This document shows positions 22,016-31,475 of a stretch of DNA of 44,587 nt, piece by piece. How positions within the stretch are numbered: position 1 is the stretch's first letter; each line of letters starts with the position of its first letter. Source of the stretch: Rugosibacter sp. (GTDB taxonomy: Bacteria > Pseudomonadota > Gammaproteobacteria > Burkholderiales > Rhodocyclaceae); contig JAUSMB010000009.1 of NCBI GenBank assembly GCA_030645365.1, positions 1-44,587 of the forward strand. Direction: 5' to 3'. The translations under genes were made by a program, and so were the position numbers. A model generated the notes under the pieces. That model had not been told where the DNA came from and made no database searches. It worked only from the letters and a program-made list of their open reading frames with translations.

Positions 22016-24601
22016 TTACACCGTTACCGTATCTGCTACTTCGCTGAATTCCTTGATCTGATCGAAATTCATGTAGCGATAGATCTCGGCGGCCTTGGCA
22101 TTTACCGCCTGCACTTGCGCCATGTATTCGGCCACTGTCGGAATTTTTCCCATCAAGGCCGTGACGGCGGCCAGCTCGGCGGAACTCAGATAGACGCGCG
22201 TTTCGATGCCCAATCGATTCGGAAAGTTGCGCGTGGAGGTTGAGACGGCCGTGCTGCCTTTTTTGATCTGCGCCTGGTTGCCCATGCATAGCGAGCAGCC
22301 GGGCATTTCCATGCGGGCGCCGGATTTGCCGAGAATGGCGTAATAGCCTTCTTCGTTGAGAATCATGGCATCCATCTTGGTGGGTGGTGCAATCCACAGG
22401 CGGGTGGGGATGTCCGTTTGGCCTTCGAGCACTTTGCCGGCAGCGCGAAAATGGCAGATGTTGGTCATGCAGCTGCCGATGAAGACTTCGTCAATTTTTT
22501 CGCCAGCTACTTCAGACAATATCTTTACATCGTCCGGATCGTTCGGGCAGGCGAGGATGGGTTCCGTGATGTCGGCCAGATCAATCTCGATGATGGCCGC
22601 ATATTCGGCATCAGCATCGGGTTGCAACAGGGTACCGTTGGCAATCCATTCTTCCATGGCCTTGATGCGGCGACCGAGGGTGCGCTTGTCCTCGTAGCCT
22701 TCGGCAATCATCCATTTCATCAAGGTAATGTTGGAGCGCATGTATTCGACGATGGGTGCTTTGTCCAGGCGCACGGAGCAGCCAGCGGCAGAGCGTTCGG
22801 CGGAGGCGTCAGTGAGCTCGAAGGCTTGCTCCACTTTAAGATCAGGCAGGCCTTCGATTTCCAGAATGCGACCGGAGAAGACATTTTTCTTGCCTTGTTT
22901 GGCCACCGTGAGCAAACCCGCTTTGATAGCGTAGAGGGGAATGGCGTTGACCAGATCGCGCAGCGTGATACCGGGTTGCATCGTGCCTTTGAAACGCACC
23001 AGTACCGATTCGGGCATGTCCAGCGGCATCACCCCGGTGGCGGCGGCGAAGGCGACGAGGCCGGAGCCCGCCGGGAAGGAAATGCCGATGGGAAAGCGGG
23101 TGTGAGAATCGCCGCCCGTGCCCACGGTATCGGGCAACAGAAAGCGGTTAAGCCAGGAGTGAATAATGCCATCGCCGGGTTTGAGTGAGATGCCGCCGCG
23201 CGAGGTGATGAAGCTGGGCAGGGTGCGATGCGTCTTGACGTCGACCAGTTTGGGGTAAGCGGCGGTGTGGCAGAAGGACTGCATCACCAGATCAGCGGAA
23301 AAGCCCAGGCAGGCGAGGTCTTTGAGCTCATCGCGGGTCATCGGGCCGGTGGTGTCCTGGCTGCCGACAGACGTCATGCGTGGCTCGCAGTAGGTTCCCG
23401 GGCGAACACCCTTGCCTTCGGGAAAGCCGCAGGCGCGGCCAACGATTTTTTGCGCTTGCGAGAAACCCTTGCCAGTATCAACGGGCGGTTTGGGCAGGCG
23501 GAACAGGGTGGAGGCGGGCAGACCAAGGAAGTCACGCGCCTTGGCAGTGAGGCCGCGACCGATGATCAAATTGATGCGGCCACCGGCGCGCACTTCATCG
23601 AGCAACACTTCGGATTTGTAATCGAAGGTGGAAATAACTTGACCATTTTTCTCGATTTTCTTGTCATAGGGATAGATGTCGATGACATCGCCCATGGCCA
23701 TTTGCGTTACATCACACTCGATGGGGAAGGCGCCGGCATCTTCTTGTGTGTTAAAGAAAATCGGGGCGATTTTCCCCCCTAAGCAAAAGCCGCCAAAGCG
23801 TTTGTTCGGCACAAAGGGAATATCGTCGCCCGTCCACCAGGTGACAGAGTTGGTGGCGGACTTGCGCGAAGAACCGGTGCCAACCACATCACCCACGTAG
23901 GCGACTGGATGACCTTTCTTCTTGAGTTCTTCAATCAGCCCCATCGGGCCGCGCTCGCCGGGTTTTTCCGGGGTGATGCCATCGCGTGCGTTCTTCAGCA
24001 TGGCCAAACCATGCAATGGAATATCCGGACGGCTCCAGGCGTCAGGCGCGGGCGAGAGATCATCGGTATTGGTTTCGCCCGTGACTTTGAACACCGTGAC
24101 GCTGATTTTTTTCGGTACTTCCGGGCGTTGCGTAAACCATTCGGCATCGGCCCAGGATTGCATGACCGCTTTGGCATTGGAGCTACCGGCCTTGGCTTTC
24201 TCAGAGACATCGTGGAAGGCATCAAACATCAGTAACGTGGATTTAAGTGCAGTCGCGGCGGTGGTGCCGACGGTGGCGTCGTCCAGCGCGTCGATCAGCG
24301 GTTTGACGTTGTAACCACCGACCATGGTGCCGAGTAGTTCGGTAGCTTTTGTGCGTGAAATGAGGGCACATGCCGTCTCACCAGCGCCGATTTTTGCAAG
24401 AAACTCCGCTTTGACTTTAGCGGCTTCATCAACACCTGCCGGGACGCGGTGCGTGATCAAATCAAGCAACGTGGCTTCTTCGCCTTGAGGTGGGTTGAGT
24501 AACAGATCAACCAAGGCTTCGGTCTGCTGCTTGGTGAGCGGTAGCGGGGGAATGCCAAGTGCGGCGCGCTCGGCAACATGTTGGCGGTAGGCTTCAAGCA
24601 T
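22016..24601 (-). CDS. acnB: Bifunctional aconitate hydratase 2 / 2-methylisocitrate dehydratase
   Basis: 861 aa, close to E. coli AcnB (865). It isomerises citrate to isocitrate with a [4Fe-4S] cluster. Signature blocks: [92 protein letters not shown], and cluster cysteines in [12 protein letters not shown] and [11 protein letters not shown]. Last gene of the leftward mdh-citE-acnB unit. Oddity: residues about 69-77 are encoded by a copy of the dispersed 27-bp sequence and read KIGAGETAC where E. coli has AIAKGEAKS, with no change in length. Confidence 0.97.
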   Translation of the reverse strand: MLEAYRQHVAERAALGIPPLPLTKQQTEALVDLLLNPPQGEEATLLDLITHRVPAGVDEAAKVKAEFLAKIGAGETACALISRTKATELLGTMVGGYNVKPLIDALDDATVGTTAATALKSTLLMFDAFHDVSEKAKAGSSNAKAVMQSWADAEWFTQRPEVPKKISVTVFKVTGETNTDDLSPAPDAWSRPDIPLHGLAMLKNARDGITPEKPGERGPMGLIEELKKKGHPVAYVGDVVGTGSSRKSATNSVTWWTGDDIPFVPNKRFGGFCLGGKIAPIFFNTQEDAGAFPIECDVTQMAMGDVIDIYPYDKKIEKNGQVISTFDYKSEVLLDEVRAGGRINLIIGRGLTAKARDFLGLPASTLFRLPKPPVDTGKGFSQAQKIVGRACGFPEGKGVRPGTYCEPRMTSVGSQDTTGPMTRDELKDLACLGFSADLVMQSFCHTAAYPKLVDVKTHRTLPSFITSRGGISLKPGDGIIHSWLNRFLLPDTVGTGGDSHTRFPIGISFPAGSGLVAFAAATGVMPLDMPESVLVRFKGTMQPGITLRDLVNAIPLYAIKAGLLTVAKQGKKNVFSGRILEIEGLPDLKVEQAFELTDASAERSAAGCSVRLDKAPIVEYMRSNITLMKWMIAEGYEDKRTLGRRIKAMEEWIANGTLLQPDADAEYAAIIEIDLADITEPILACPNDPDDVKILSEVAGEKIDEVFIGSCMTNICHFRAAGKVLEGQTDIPTRLWIAPPTKMDAMILNEEGYYAILGKSGARMEMPGCSLCMGNQAQIKKGSTAVSTSTRNFPNRLGIETRVYLSSAELAAVTALMGKIPTVAEYMAQVQAVNAKAAEIYRYMNFDQIKEFSEVADTVTV
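24369..24395 (-). repeat. Dispersed 27-bp sequence, copy 6 (inside acnB)
   Basis: On the minus strand AAAAATCGGCGCTGG then TGAGACGGCATG. It is read in the frame KIGAGETA within the N-terminal HEAT-like domain of AcnB, at a site where the surrounding alignment with E. coli AcnB shows no gap. Confidence 0.72.
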
Positions 24602-24668
24602 GGTGGTTTCCTTTTGTGCGATGGTGAGATGGATGAAAGGTGAATGCGTGAAAAATGGACTGTTGTTT

Positions 24669-25727
24669 TTAATGGGAAGGCTCGAAAAAATGCTGGGCAG
24701 TTTCTGTTGTCATGGGCACACCTGTCGCGCGTGCGCGTTGCAGCAACTCCCAGTAATATCGGTAAGACGCACGGTCGTGTAGTGTGCCTTTCCATGAGAT
24801 CGGCCCCCAGGCAGCGGCTTGAGCTGCCAGCAAGAGTTCTGCGGCCTCACTGACTGCAGCAAAGTCGGGGCGCATGGCTTCGATGATGGGTTGAATTTGC
24901 GCCGGGTGAATGCTCCACATGCGCAAAAAACCAAAGTCATTGCGCGCGCGTCGCGCATCCTCGAGTACGACGGCAGTGTCACGCAACTCCGTGGTGACGT
25001 TGTGCGCGGGCACAATACCGTTGGCTAATGCGGCTGCCGCAATTTCACACTTGGCGCGAACGATCAGCGGATGCGTAAATTGGCCGGGCGCGCGCATCGC
25101 GGTATCGGGAATCGCCCCGTGGTGTGCGCTGATAAAGTCCATGAGGCCGAAGTCGATGGACTCCACGTGGGGAAGGCTGGCAATTTGCCAGACCTCGTGC
25201 AATGCCCCAGGTGTCTCGATAAGAACATGCACGGGAATTTCGCGAGTAATGGCGTGGCGTTGCCGCGTCTGGTCAATAGCTGCAATCTGCTGGGCAGCAT
25301 CATTCGCGCAGTTTGGCTTGGGTAGCACGATGTAGGCTACCTGCTGCCCTGCGCGCTGGATGATGATATCCAGATCATCCCGCCAATGCGGGTGGGTGAT
25401 GTCATGGATGCGCACCCCCAGTCGCCCGTGGCGGTTGGCCGGGTCCAGCAGTAGCGCACTGACCATCTCTGCATGGTCACGTTCGTGACCTGCTGCGGCA
25501 CCATCTTCACAATCAGCCGTGATGTCAAAAACCGGCCCGAGCTCAGTCTGGAGTTGCAGTGCCTTGCGGATCATTTTTTCTGATCCGGCATAGTGTTCGC
25601 AGGCGGCAAGCACAGGGAAGGGGCGACTTCCCTGATATAGAACTGCTGCGGGATGAAGGCGCTGGCTCACGGGCACTGGCACGGGATTTTTTTCTGCTTC
25701 ATCCCGTGCATTTGCGGCAAATGGCAA
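24669..25727 (-). CDS. HpcH/HpaI aldolase / CitE-like lyase family protein
   Basis: 352 aa. Cytoplasmic TIM-barrel family acting on CoA thioesters such as citryl-CoA or malyl-CoA. Visible: [16 protein letters not shown] (metal-binding region), [50 protein letters not shown] (catalytic Glu), [14 protein letters not shown], and [13 protein letters not shown]. No citD/citF genes are nearby, so it is not part of a citrate lyase complex. Its place between mdh and acnB, 20 bp after mdh, suggests an accessory role in TCA or C4/C5 acyl-CoA metabolism. The exact substrate cannot be read from sequence. Confidence 0.8.
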   Translation of the reverse strand: MPFAANARDEAEKNPVPVPVSQRLHPAAVLYQGSRPFPVLAACEHYAGSEKMIRKALQLQTELGPVFDITADCEDGAAAGHERDHAEMVSALLLDPANRHGRLGVRIHDITHPHWRDDLDIIIQRAGQQVAYIVLPKPNCANDAAQQIAAIDQTRQRHAITREIPVHVLIETPGALHEVWQIASLPHVESIDFGLMDFISAHHGAIPDTAMRAPGQFTHPLIVRAKCEIAAAALANGIVPAHNVTTELRDTAVVLEDARRARNDFGFLRMWSIHPAQIQPIIEAMRPDFAAVSEAAELLLAAQAAAWGPISWKGTLHDRASYRYYWELLQRARATGVPMTTETAQHFFEPSH

Positions 25728-25747
25728 CGTGTGTGCAAGGCGCGCAA

Positions 25748-26737
25748 TCAGCCCAGTAAGCTCGCAACACCGGCTTGCTCTTCTTGCAATTCGGCCAGCG
25801 TTTTATCCATCATGCTGCGTGAATAGTCGTCGATAGCAAGACCTTCCACGCGTTTGTACTGACCGTTTTCGCAGGTGACTGGCACACCATAAATGATGTC
25901 TTGCGGAATGCCGTAAGAGCCATCGGACGGAATACCCATGGTGACCCACTTGCCGTTGGTTCCCAAGGCCCAATCGCGCATGTGGTCAATGGCGGCATTC
26001 GCTGCAGAGGCGGCAGATGATGCGCCGCGTGCGGCAATGATCGCTGCACCGCGTTTGCCCACGGTGGGGATGTACTCGTTTTTGTACCAGGCCTCATCAT
26101 TGATGGCCGCCAATGCAGGCTGACCAGCGACGGTAGTAAACCGCAGATCAGGATACATGGTGGGCGAGTGATTACCCCACACGAGCATTTTTTCCACATC
26201 CACAACCGCTTTGCCTGTGCGTGTGGCCAACTGCGAAATGGCACGGTTATGATCCAGGCGCAGCATGGCGGTGAAGTTTTGCTTCGGCAGACTGGGGGCG
26301 GACTTCATCGCAATGTAAGCATTGGTGTTCGCCGGGTTACCCACGACCAGCACTTTCACATTGCGTGAGGCAACGTCATTGAGTGCTTTGCCTTGTTCGA
26401 TGAAGATCTTGGCGTTTTCCATCAGCAGGTCTTTGCGTTCCATGCCGGGGCCACGCGGTTTGGCGCCGACCAATAAAGCGTAATCCGCATCTTTAAATGC
26501 CACTTTGGGGTCATCCGTGCCGACCATGCCCACCAGGGTGGGGAAGGCACAATCATCGAGTTCCATCATCACGCCTTTGAGTGCTGCCTGGGCTTTTTCC
26601 ATGGGCAGTTCCAGCATTTGCAGAATGACTGGCTGATCTTTGCCTAGCATCTCGCCTGCAGCAATGCGAAAGATCAGCGCGTAACCGATTTGTCCGGCAG
26701 CACCGGTAACAGCAATACGAACGGGGGGTTTGGTCAT
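25748..26737 (-). CDS. mdh: Malate dehydrogenase
   Basis: 329 aa, the NAD-dependent cytoplasmic-type MDH common in betaproteobacteria. Rossmann motif [36 protein letters not shown] (mobile loop with substrate Arg), [18 protein letters not shown], and the catalytic His in [11 protein letters not shown]. It oxidises malate to oxaloacetate. First gene of the leftward mdh-citE-acnB unit, preceded by CTGGAG as ribosome site, and divergent from gntR across a 319-bp region. Confidence 0.97.
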   Translation of the reverse strand: MTKPPVRIAVTGAAGQIGYALIFRIAAGEMLGKDQPVILQMLELPMEKAQAALKGVMMELDDCAFPTLVGMVGTDDPKVAFKDADYALLVGAKPRGPGMERKDLLMENAKIFIEQGKALNDVASRNVKVLVVGNPANTNAYIAMKSAPSLPKQNFTAMLRLDHNRAISQLATRTGKAVVDVEKMLVWGNHSPTMYPDLRFTTVAGQPALAAINDEAWYKNEYIPTVGKRGAAIIAARGASSAASAANAAIDHMRDWALGTNGKWVTMGIPSDGSYGIPQDIIYGVPVTCENGQYKRVEGLAIDDYSRSMMDKTLAELQEEQAGVASLLG

Positions 26738-26974
26738 AATGAGAACTCCAGGAGGTAATAGAAAAAAATGAAAAAACAGGGAAGGAACAGCGTTGAATAA
26801 AATGAATATCAGTTGAATTTAAGTCTTGGTTTCTAAGTCAGGGTAATGGCGACCATGTACCATTTGCTTAGCGGTGGCATTTACAAAGATGCGCGAAAAA
26901 CATAAAAAGTGCTTTATCTCAATACGCACTCCCAACGCTTTCCAAGCGCGAAATAGTAATTTGGATGCAATGTC

Positions 26975-27011
26975 TTGTCAATATTTATTATATGTCTTAT
27001 ATATAACATAT
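26975..27011 (+). promoter_or_regulatory. Promoter of gntR with overlapping inverted repeat (candidate GntR operator)
   Basis: TTGTCA (26975-26980), 17-bp spacer, TATATA (26998-27003). The inverted repeat ATATGT-N10-ACATAT (26990-27011) overlaps the -10 box, a layout expected for autorepression. The rest of the 319-bp mdh-gntR region shows no other clear element to me; the leftward mdh promoter must also lie in it. Confidence 0.5.
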
Positions 27012-27056
27012 GACTAAGTATGGACGTCGCCTGGAAAATATGTTCAAATCCATTTT

Positions 27057-27797
27057 ATGAATAAAAGCGCCGTCCTGCCATCGCCGACTTTTAGCCCGCT
27101 TTATCGCCAGATAAAAGCGCTACTGGTGCAGCAGCTTCAATCAGGTGAGTGGCACCCGGGCGAGGTGATTCCCAGCGAAAATGAGCTTGCAGTTCGTTTC
27201 TCGGTTAGCCAGGGCACCGTGCGCAAAGCCGTTGATGAATTAGCTGCGGAACATTTACTGGTGCGTCGCCAAGGCAAGGGGACGTTTGTTGCCAGCCACG
27301 ATGACCCGCGTGCGTTTTTTCGTTTTTTGCGCTTGATGCCAATCAATGGGGAGATACAGCAAGCCAAGAGCATTCCGCTGGAATGCTGGCGTGCGAAAGC
27401 AGGCCCGGAAGCCTCGCGCATGTTGGAGATCAAGGTGGGTGACCCCATTACCGTCTTGCGTCGCGTGCTGCAGTTTGCGGAAAAGCCCATTGTGGTAGAT
27501 GAAATTTATTTACCGGGTGCCATGTTTGGGACCATAACCCTGGACATGCTGCGTGATTATCAGGGTTCGCTGTACAGTTTTTTTGAGGATCGTTTTGGCG
27601 TGCGCATGGTGCGTGCTGAGGAGCGTCTGCGTGCTGTGGCTGCTGATCGGTCGAGTGCCGAGTTGCTCCATGTGGCAGAAGGCAGCCCATTGCTATCGGT
27701 TGAACGTCTGAGTTTTTCCTATGCTGACAAACCGATGGAATGGCGGCGCGGGTTGTATTCCACGCAAGAGCATTGTTATTTCAATGAGCTTGGGTAG
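27057..27797 (+). CDS. GntR/HutC-family transcriptional regulator of the TCA cluster
   Basis: 246 aa. N-terminal winged HTH of the GntR family (PLYRQIKALLVQQLQSGEW, IPSENELAVRFSVSQGTVRK, LLVRRQGKGTFVA) and a C-terminal UTRA ligand-binding domain of the HutC subfamily (VLRRVLQFAEKPIVVDEIYL, SLYSFFEDRFG, LLSVERLSFSYADKPMEWRR). It sits between the divergent mdh-citE-acnB and sdh-suc operons and probably represses one or both, responding to a small TCA-related ligand (inference from position and family). No strong ribosome site precedes its ATG. Confidence 0.9.
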   Translation: MNKSAVLPSPTFSPLYRQIKALLVQQLQSGEWHPGEVIPSENELAVRFSVSQGTVRKAVDELAAEHLLVRRQGKGTFVASHDDPRAFFRFLRLMPINGEIQQAKSIPLECWRAKAGPEASRMLEIKVGDPITVLRRVLQFAEKPIVVDEIYLPGAMFGTITLDMLRDYQGSLYSFFEDRFGVRMVRAEERLRAVAADRSSAELLHVAEGSPLLSVERLSFSYADKPMEWRRGLYSTQEHCYFNELG

Positions 27798-27810
27798 GCT
27801 GAAGTAGCCA

Positions 27811-27833
27811 GGTAAATTTGTTACCGGCAACAA
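27811..27833. promoter_or_regulatory. Overlapping inverted repeats upstream of sdhC
   Basis: GGTAA-ATTTG-TTACC (27811-27825) overlaps TTGTT-ACCGGC-AACAA (27818-27833), 31 bp before the sdhC ATG. They could be an operator for the sdh operon. They differ in sequence from the repeat near gntR. Confidence 0.35.
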
Positions 27834-27863
27834 TGTTCGTATTTAGAAAGGGGATAGCATCAA

Positions 27864-28268
27864 ATGTCAGCGTTAAATGAACAGAAAAAACAACGTCCAA
27901 AGTTTTTGGATCTGACCGTCATACGTCTGCCACTGGCTGGCTATGCATCGATTCTGCATCGCGTGAGTGGTGCCGGGCTATTCTTGATGCTGCCATTGCT
28001 CATATGGCTGCTTGATTTATCCCTGAGTTCAACACCCGAACATCTGGCGCTGTTTGAAAGCATCACGAGAAACATTTTAGTCAAGCTTGTTCTGTTGGGC
28101 TTGATCTGGGCCTTTTTGCATCATTTCTGCATGGGTTTGCGCATTTTGCTGATTGATGTGCATGTCGGGGTAGAAAAACAGCAAGCGCGGTCTTCCGCGA
28201 TGGCTGTCATGGTGGTCAGCTTGTCATTGACGCTGGCATTTGGCCTCAAACTTTTTGGAGTTTATTGA
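27864..28268 (+). CDS. sdhC: Succinate dehydrogenase cytochrome b556 subunit
   Basis: 134 aa with three membrane helices. The motif RPKFLDLTVIRLPLAGYASI, LHRVSGAGLFLML (Ser and Arg of the quinone site) and HHFCMGLRILLIDVH (haem-ligand His region) are typical. With SdhD it anchors SdhAB, binds haem b and reduces ubiquinone in the inner membrane. First gene of a ten-gene rightward TCA operon, with AAGGGG upstream. The last bases lie just before the sdhD ATG. Confidence 0.92.
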   Translation: MSALNEQKKQRPKFLDLTVIRLPLAGYASILHRVSGAGLFLMLPLLIWLLDLSLSSTPEHLALFESITRNILVKLVLLGLIWAFLHHFCMGLRILLIDVHVGVEKQQARSSAMAVMVVSLSLTLAFGLKLFGVY

Positions 28269-28269
28269 G

Positions 28270-28614
28270 ATGAGTCGTCTGGTCGTAGGGGCCCATTACG
28301 GGGTAAAAGACTGGCTGGCGCAGCGTATCACCGCTGTGCTGATGGCAATTTATACCTTGGTTATTTTTGCAGCAGTTTTAGCGGGTGCGACTGGTTCGCA
28401 TGATGCGTGGCGAGATTTCATGGCACATGGTGTGGTGCGATTTTTCACCTTTTTGTTCATCATCAGCCTGGGCTACCATGCGTGGGTTGGCGTGCGTGAT
28501 GTCTGGATGGACTATATCAAGCCCACAAGTATTCGCATTCTGTTGCATGTTTTGACATTGCTGGTTCTGATTGGTTATGCCGGCTGGGCAATTCAGATTA
28601 TCTGGAGGTTGTAA
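28270..28614 (+). CDS. sdhD: Succinate dehydrogenase membrane anchor subunit
   Basis: 114 aa from ATG 28270, one base after the sdhC stop; an in-frame ATG at 28240 lies inside sdhC. Three membrane helices. Conserved blocks: GAHYGVKDWLAQRITAVLMA (quinone-side Arg), GYHAWVGVRDVWMDYIKP (haem and quinone region; Asp-Tyr). Forms the membrane part of complex II with SdhC. Confidence 0.92.
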   Translation: MSRLVVGAHYGVKDWLAQRITAVLMAIYTLVIFAAVLAGATGSHDAWRDFMAHGVVRFFTFLFIISLGYHAWVGVRDVWMDYIKPTSIRILLHVLTLLVLIGYAGWAIQIIWRL

Positions 28615-28616
28615 GA

Positions 28617-30404
28617 GTGACTTATACCGTACGCAAATTTGATGCTGTGGTGGTGGGTGCAGGTGGTGCTGGTCTGCGTGCTGCGCTGCAACTTTCTGAA
28701 TCCGGCTTGAAAACAGCCGTGCTAACCAAAGTGTTTCCCACGCGCTCGCACACAGTGGCTGCGCAAGGTGGGGTGGCGGCTTCTTTGGGGAATTCTGAAG
28801 AGGATAACTGGCACTGGCACATGTATGACACCGTCAAAGGCTCTGATTGGCTGGGGGATCAGGATGCGATCGAGTTCATGTGTCGGCAGGCCAACCAGGC
28901 AGTGGTTGAGCTGGAGCACTACGGGATGCCATTTGATCGGGTCGATAACGGCAAAATTTATCAACGCCCGTTTGGTGGGCACATGTCCAACTTTGGTGAA
29001 AAACCAGTGCGTCGATCATGTGCGGCTGCAGATCGTACGGGGCACGCGATGCTACATGCCCTGTATCAGCGGAATATCAAAGTAAATACGCAGTTTTTTG
29101 TCGAGTGGCAAGCGTTGGATCTGATCCGCGATGCGGATGGCGAAGTGTTAGGTGTTGTTGCGATGGATATGGAAACCAGTGAGGTGGTGGCCTTTCATGC
29201 GAAAGCAACTATTTTTGCCACGGGTGGCGCGGGTCGCGTTTACTATTCATCTACCAATGCTTTCATCAATACCGGCGATGGTTTGGGCATGGCGGCGCGG
29301 GCGGGTATTCCGCTGGAGGATATGGAATTCTGGCAATTCCATCCGACGGGAGTAGCCGGTGCGGGTGTGCTGATCACCGAAGGGGTGCGCGGCGAAGGCG
29401 GCATATTGCGTAATGCAGATGGTGAGCGATTTATGGAGCGCTACGCACCGAATGCTAAAGATCTGGCATCGCGCGATGTGGTTTCCCGCTCAATGCTGAC
29501 TGAGATCAATGAAGGTCGTGGCGCGGGTCCGTACAAGGATTATGTGTACCTTGATCTGACTCATCTGGACCCCCAGGTTATTCTGAAGCGCTTGCCCAGC
29601 ATCCATGAAATTGGTATTCAGTTTGCTGGCGTAGACTGCCTGAAAGAATATATTCCGGTTGTGCCCACGTGCCATTACCAGATGGGCGGCATTCCGACAA
29701 ACCGCTTTGGTCAGGTTGTTGTGACAAAGGGCGATGATTTATCGTCTCCCGTGCCAGGTTTTTATGCGGCAGGCGAGTGCGCCTGCGCCTCGGTGCATGG
29801 CGCTAACCGATTAGGGACTAATTCATTGCTCGATTTACTGGTGTTCGGGAAATCATCAGGTGAAGCTGCGGTTGCTTCGATTCGGGAAAATGTTAAAGCG
29901 CACAAGCCGTTACCTGTTGATGCGATTGAAAAATCCCTGGCGCGTCTGGATCGATTGAATACGCAAAAAGGCGGTTCTAATGTGCATGAAACGCGGGTGC
30001 TAATGCAGCGGACGATGCAAAAACATGCCGGGGTATTTCGCTTTAGCCAGTTGCTCAAAGAGGGCGTCGATAAAATTCTCGAAGTAGCTCAAGCGGTCGC
30101 ATGCACAGAAATTCAAGATAAGTCCAAGGTGTTCAACACGGCGCGTATTGAAGCACTCGAGCTGGATAACTTGATTGAAGTAGCCAAGGCCACCATGATT
30201 TCAGCGGAAGCGCGCAAGGAGTCGCGCGGGGCCCATGTGCGTGACGATGCCCACGATACGCTTGAAACACCCGATGGCCGCGATGATAAAAACTGGTTGA
30301 AACATACCCTGTGGCATCGTGATGGTAATCGTCTTGATTACAAGCCGGTACAAATGAAACCGCTTTCAGTCGCTACCATCGACCTGAAAAAGCGTACCTA
30401 CTGA
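28617..30404 (+). CDS. sdhA: Succinate dehydrogenase flavoprotein subunit
   Basis: 595 aa from GTG 28617 with TGGAGG upstream, 2 bp after the sdhD stop. FAD-binding Rossmann motif VVGAGGAGLRAALQLSESG; the covalent FAD-attachment His is in SHTVAAQGGVAASLGN. Substrate and catalytic blocks: FWQFHPTGVAGAGVLITEG, PTCHYQMGGIPTN and HGANRLGTNSLLDLLVFG (catalytic Arg region). Oxidises succinate to fumarate. Needs SdhE for covalent flavinylation; sdhE is encoded two genes downstream. Confidence 0.97.
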   Translation: MTYTVRKFDAVVVGAGGAGLRAALQLSESGLKTAVLTKVFPTRSHTVAAQGGVAASLGNSEEDNWHWHMYDTVKGSDWLGDQDAIEFMCRQANQAVVELEHYGMPFDRVDNGKIYQRPFGGHMSNFGEKPVRRSCAAADRTGHAMLHALYQRNIKVNTQFFVEWQALDLIRDADGEVLGVVAMDMETSEVVAFHAKATIFATGGAGRVYYSSTNAFINTGDGLGMAARAGIPLEDMEFWQFHPTGVAGAGVLITEGVRGEGGILRNADGERFMERYAPNAKDLASRDVVSRSMLTEINEGRGAGPYKDYVYLDLTHLDPQVILKRLPSIHEIGIQFAGVDCLKEYIPVVPTCHYQMGGIPTNRFGQVVVTKGDDLSSPVPGFYAAGECACASVHGANRLGTNSLLDLLVFGKSSGEAAVASIRENVKAHKPLPVDAIEKSLARLDRLNTQKGGSNVHETRVLMQRTMQKHAGVFRFSQLLKEGVDKILEVAQAVACTEIQDKSKVFNTARIEALELDNLIEVAKATMISAEARKESRGAHVRDDAHDTLETPDGRDDKNWLKHTLWHRDGNRLDYKPVQMKPLSVATIDLKKRTY

Positions 30405-30417
30405 GAAGGATATAAGG

Positions 30418-31146
30418 ATGACAACGCCCCTCGCAATGCGGACTTACCATTTTAAAATCTATCGTTACGATCCGGATAAAGACGCCAAGCCCTACATGCA
30501 GGATATCTCCGTTGAGTGCGACCCAATGGACAAAAAATTGCTCGACGCAATGGTCAAGCTAAAAGCCAAGGATGATTCGCTGTCATTTCGTCGTTCCTGT
30601 CGTGAAGGCGTTTGCGGGTCGGATGCCATGAATATCAATGGCAAAAATGGTCTGGCCTGCCTGACTGATCTGGCGGCTTTCCCCGAAGGCAAGCCCATTG
30701 TGTTGCGCCCGTTGCCAGGCTTGCCTGTAGTGCGCGATTTAATCGTCGATATGACACAATTTTTTAAGCAATATCTTTCGATCAAGCCGTACCTTGTCAA
30801 TGATGACCCCTTGCCTGAGCGTGAGCGGTTGCAGTCACCTGAAGACAGAGAAGAGCTTAATGGTCTTTACGAATGCATTATGTGCGCGTGCTGCACAACC
30901 GCATGCCCTTCGTTTTGGTGGAATCCGGACAAATTTGTCGGCCCGGCGGGTTTGCTGGCTGCTTATCGCTTCATTGCTGATACGCGAGACCAAGCGACGA
31001 ATGAGCGGTTGGATAATCTGGAAGATCCTTATCGTCTGTTCAGGTGCCATACGATCATGAACTGCGTGGATGTTTGCCCTAAAGGATTGAATCCAACCAA
31101 GGCGATCGGCAAGATCAAAGAAATGCTGGTTCAGCGGGCCGTCTGA
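30418..31146 (+). CDS. sdhB: Succinate dehydrogenase iron-sulfur subunit
   Basis: 242 aa from ATG 30418 (AAGGAT upstream; ATG 30436 is an alternative). [2Fe-2S] motif SCREGVCGSDAMNINGKNG with a following Cys, [4Fe-4S] motif CIMCACCTTACPSFWW and [3Fe-4S] cysteines in CHTIMNCVDVCPKGLNP. Passes electrons from FAD in SdhA to ubiquinone. All cluster ligands present. Confidence 0.97.
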   Translation: MTTPLAMRTYHFKIYRYDPDKDAKPYMQDISVECDPMDKKLLDAMVKLKAKDDSLSFRRSCREGVCGSDAMNINGKNGLACLTDLAAFPEGKPIVLRPLPGLPVVRDLIVDMTQFFKQYLSIKPYLVNDDPLPERERLQSPEDREELNGLYECIMCACCTTACPSFWWNPDKFVGPAGLLAAYRFIADTRDQATNERLDNLEDPYRLFRCHTIMNCVDVCPKGLNPTKAIGKIKEMLVQRAV

Positions 31147-31158
31147 TTTAAATTCATC

Positions 31159-31464
31159 ATGCTTGAAGACCGTCATGTTCGCTTGGGAAGGTTGCGCTGG
31201 CAATGTCGGCGAGCCTTGTTGGAGCTGGATTTGCTGTTCGAGAGATTTTGGCAGCGGTATGGCGACACGGTTGATCTGCAGGATGAAGCAGTGCTGGGGC
31301 AGCTGTTAGCGCTGGACGATTATGACTTGTGGGCGCTGGTAAGCGGAACTCAAAAAATTGATGATCCGCAATTAATACAGATGATTGAGCGCATACGCAA
31401 CGAGTTTGTACCACTTGATCATGACCGAATAAGTGACAATTTTTATTTCAACGCTACCACATAG
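31159..31464 (+). CDS. sdhE: FAD assembly factor SdhE (YgfY/Sdh5 family)
   Basis: 101 aa. The family promotes covalent attachment of FAD to SdhA. The fold motif is recognisable: [20 protein letters not shown], then [15 protein letters not shown]. The family's RGxxE signature reads R18-A19-L-L-E22: the Gly is replaced by Ala (codon GCC). Mutation of that Gly impairs flavinylation in characterised homologues, so the substitution is notable; Ala is the mildest change. Located between sdhB and gltA as in many betaproteobacteria. ATG 31159 is used; no strong ribosome site. Confidence 0.88.
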   Translation: MLEDRHVRLGRLRWQCRRALLELDLLFERFWQRYGDTVDLQDEAVLGQLLALDDYDLWALVSGTQKIDDPQLIQMIERIRNEFVPLDHDRISDNFYFNATT

Positions 31465-31475
31465 GGGAACCGAGT

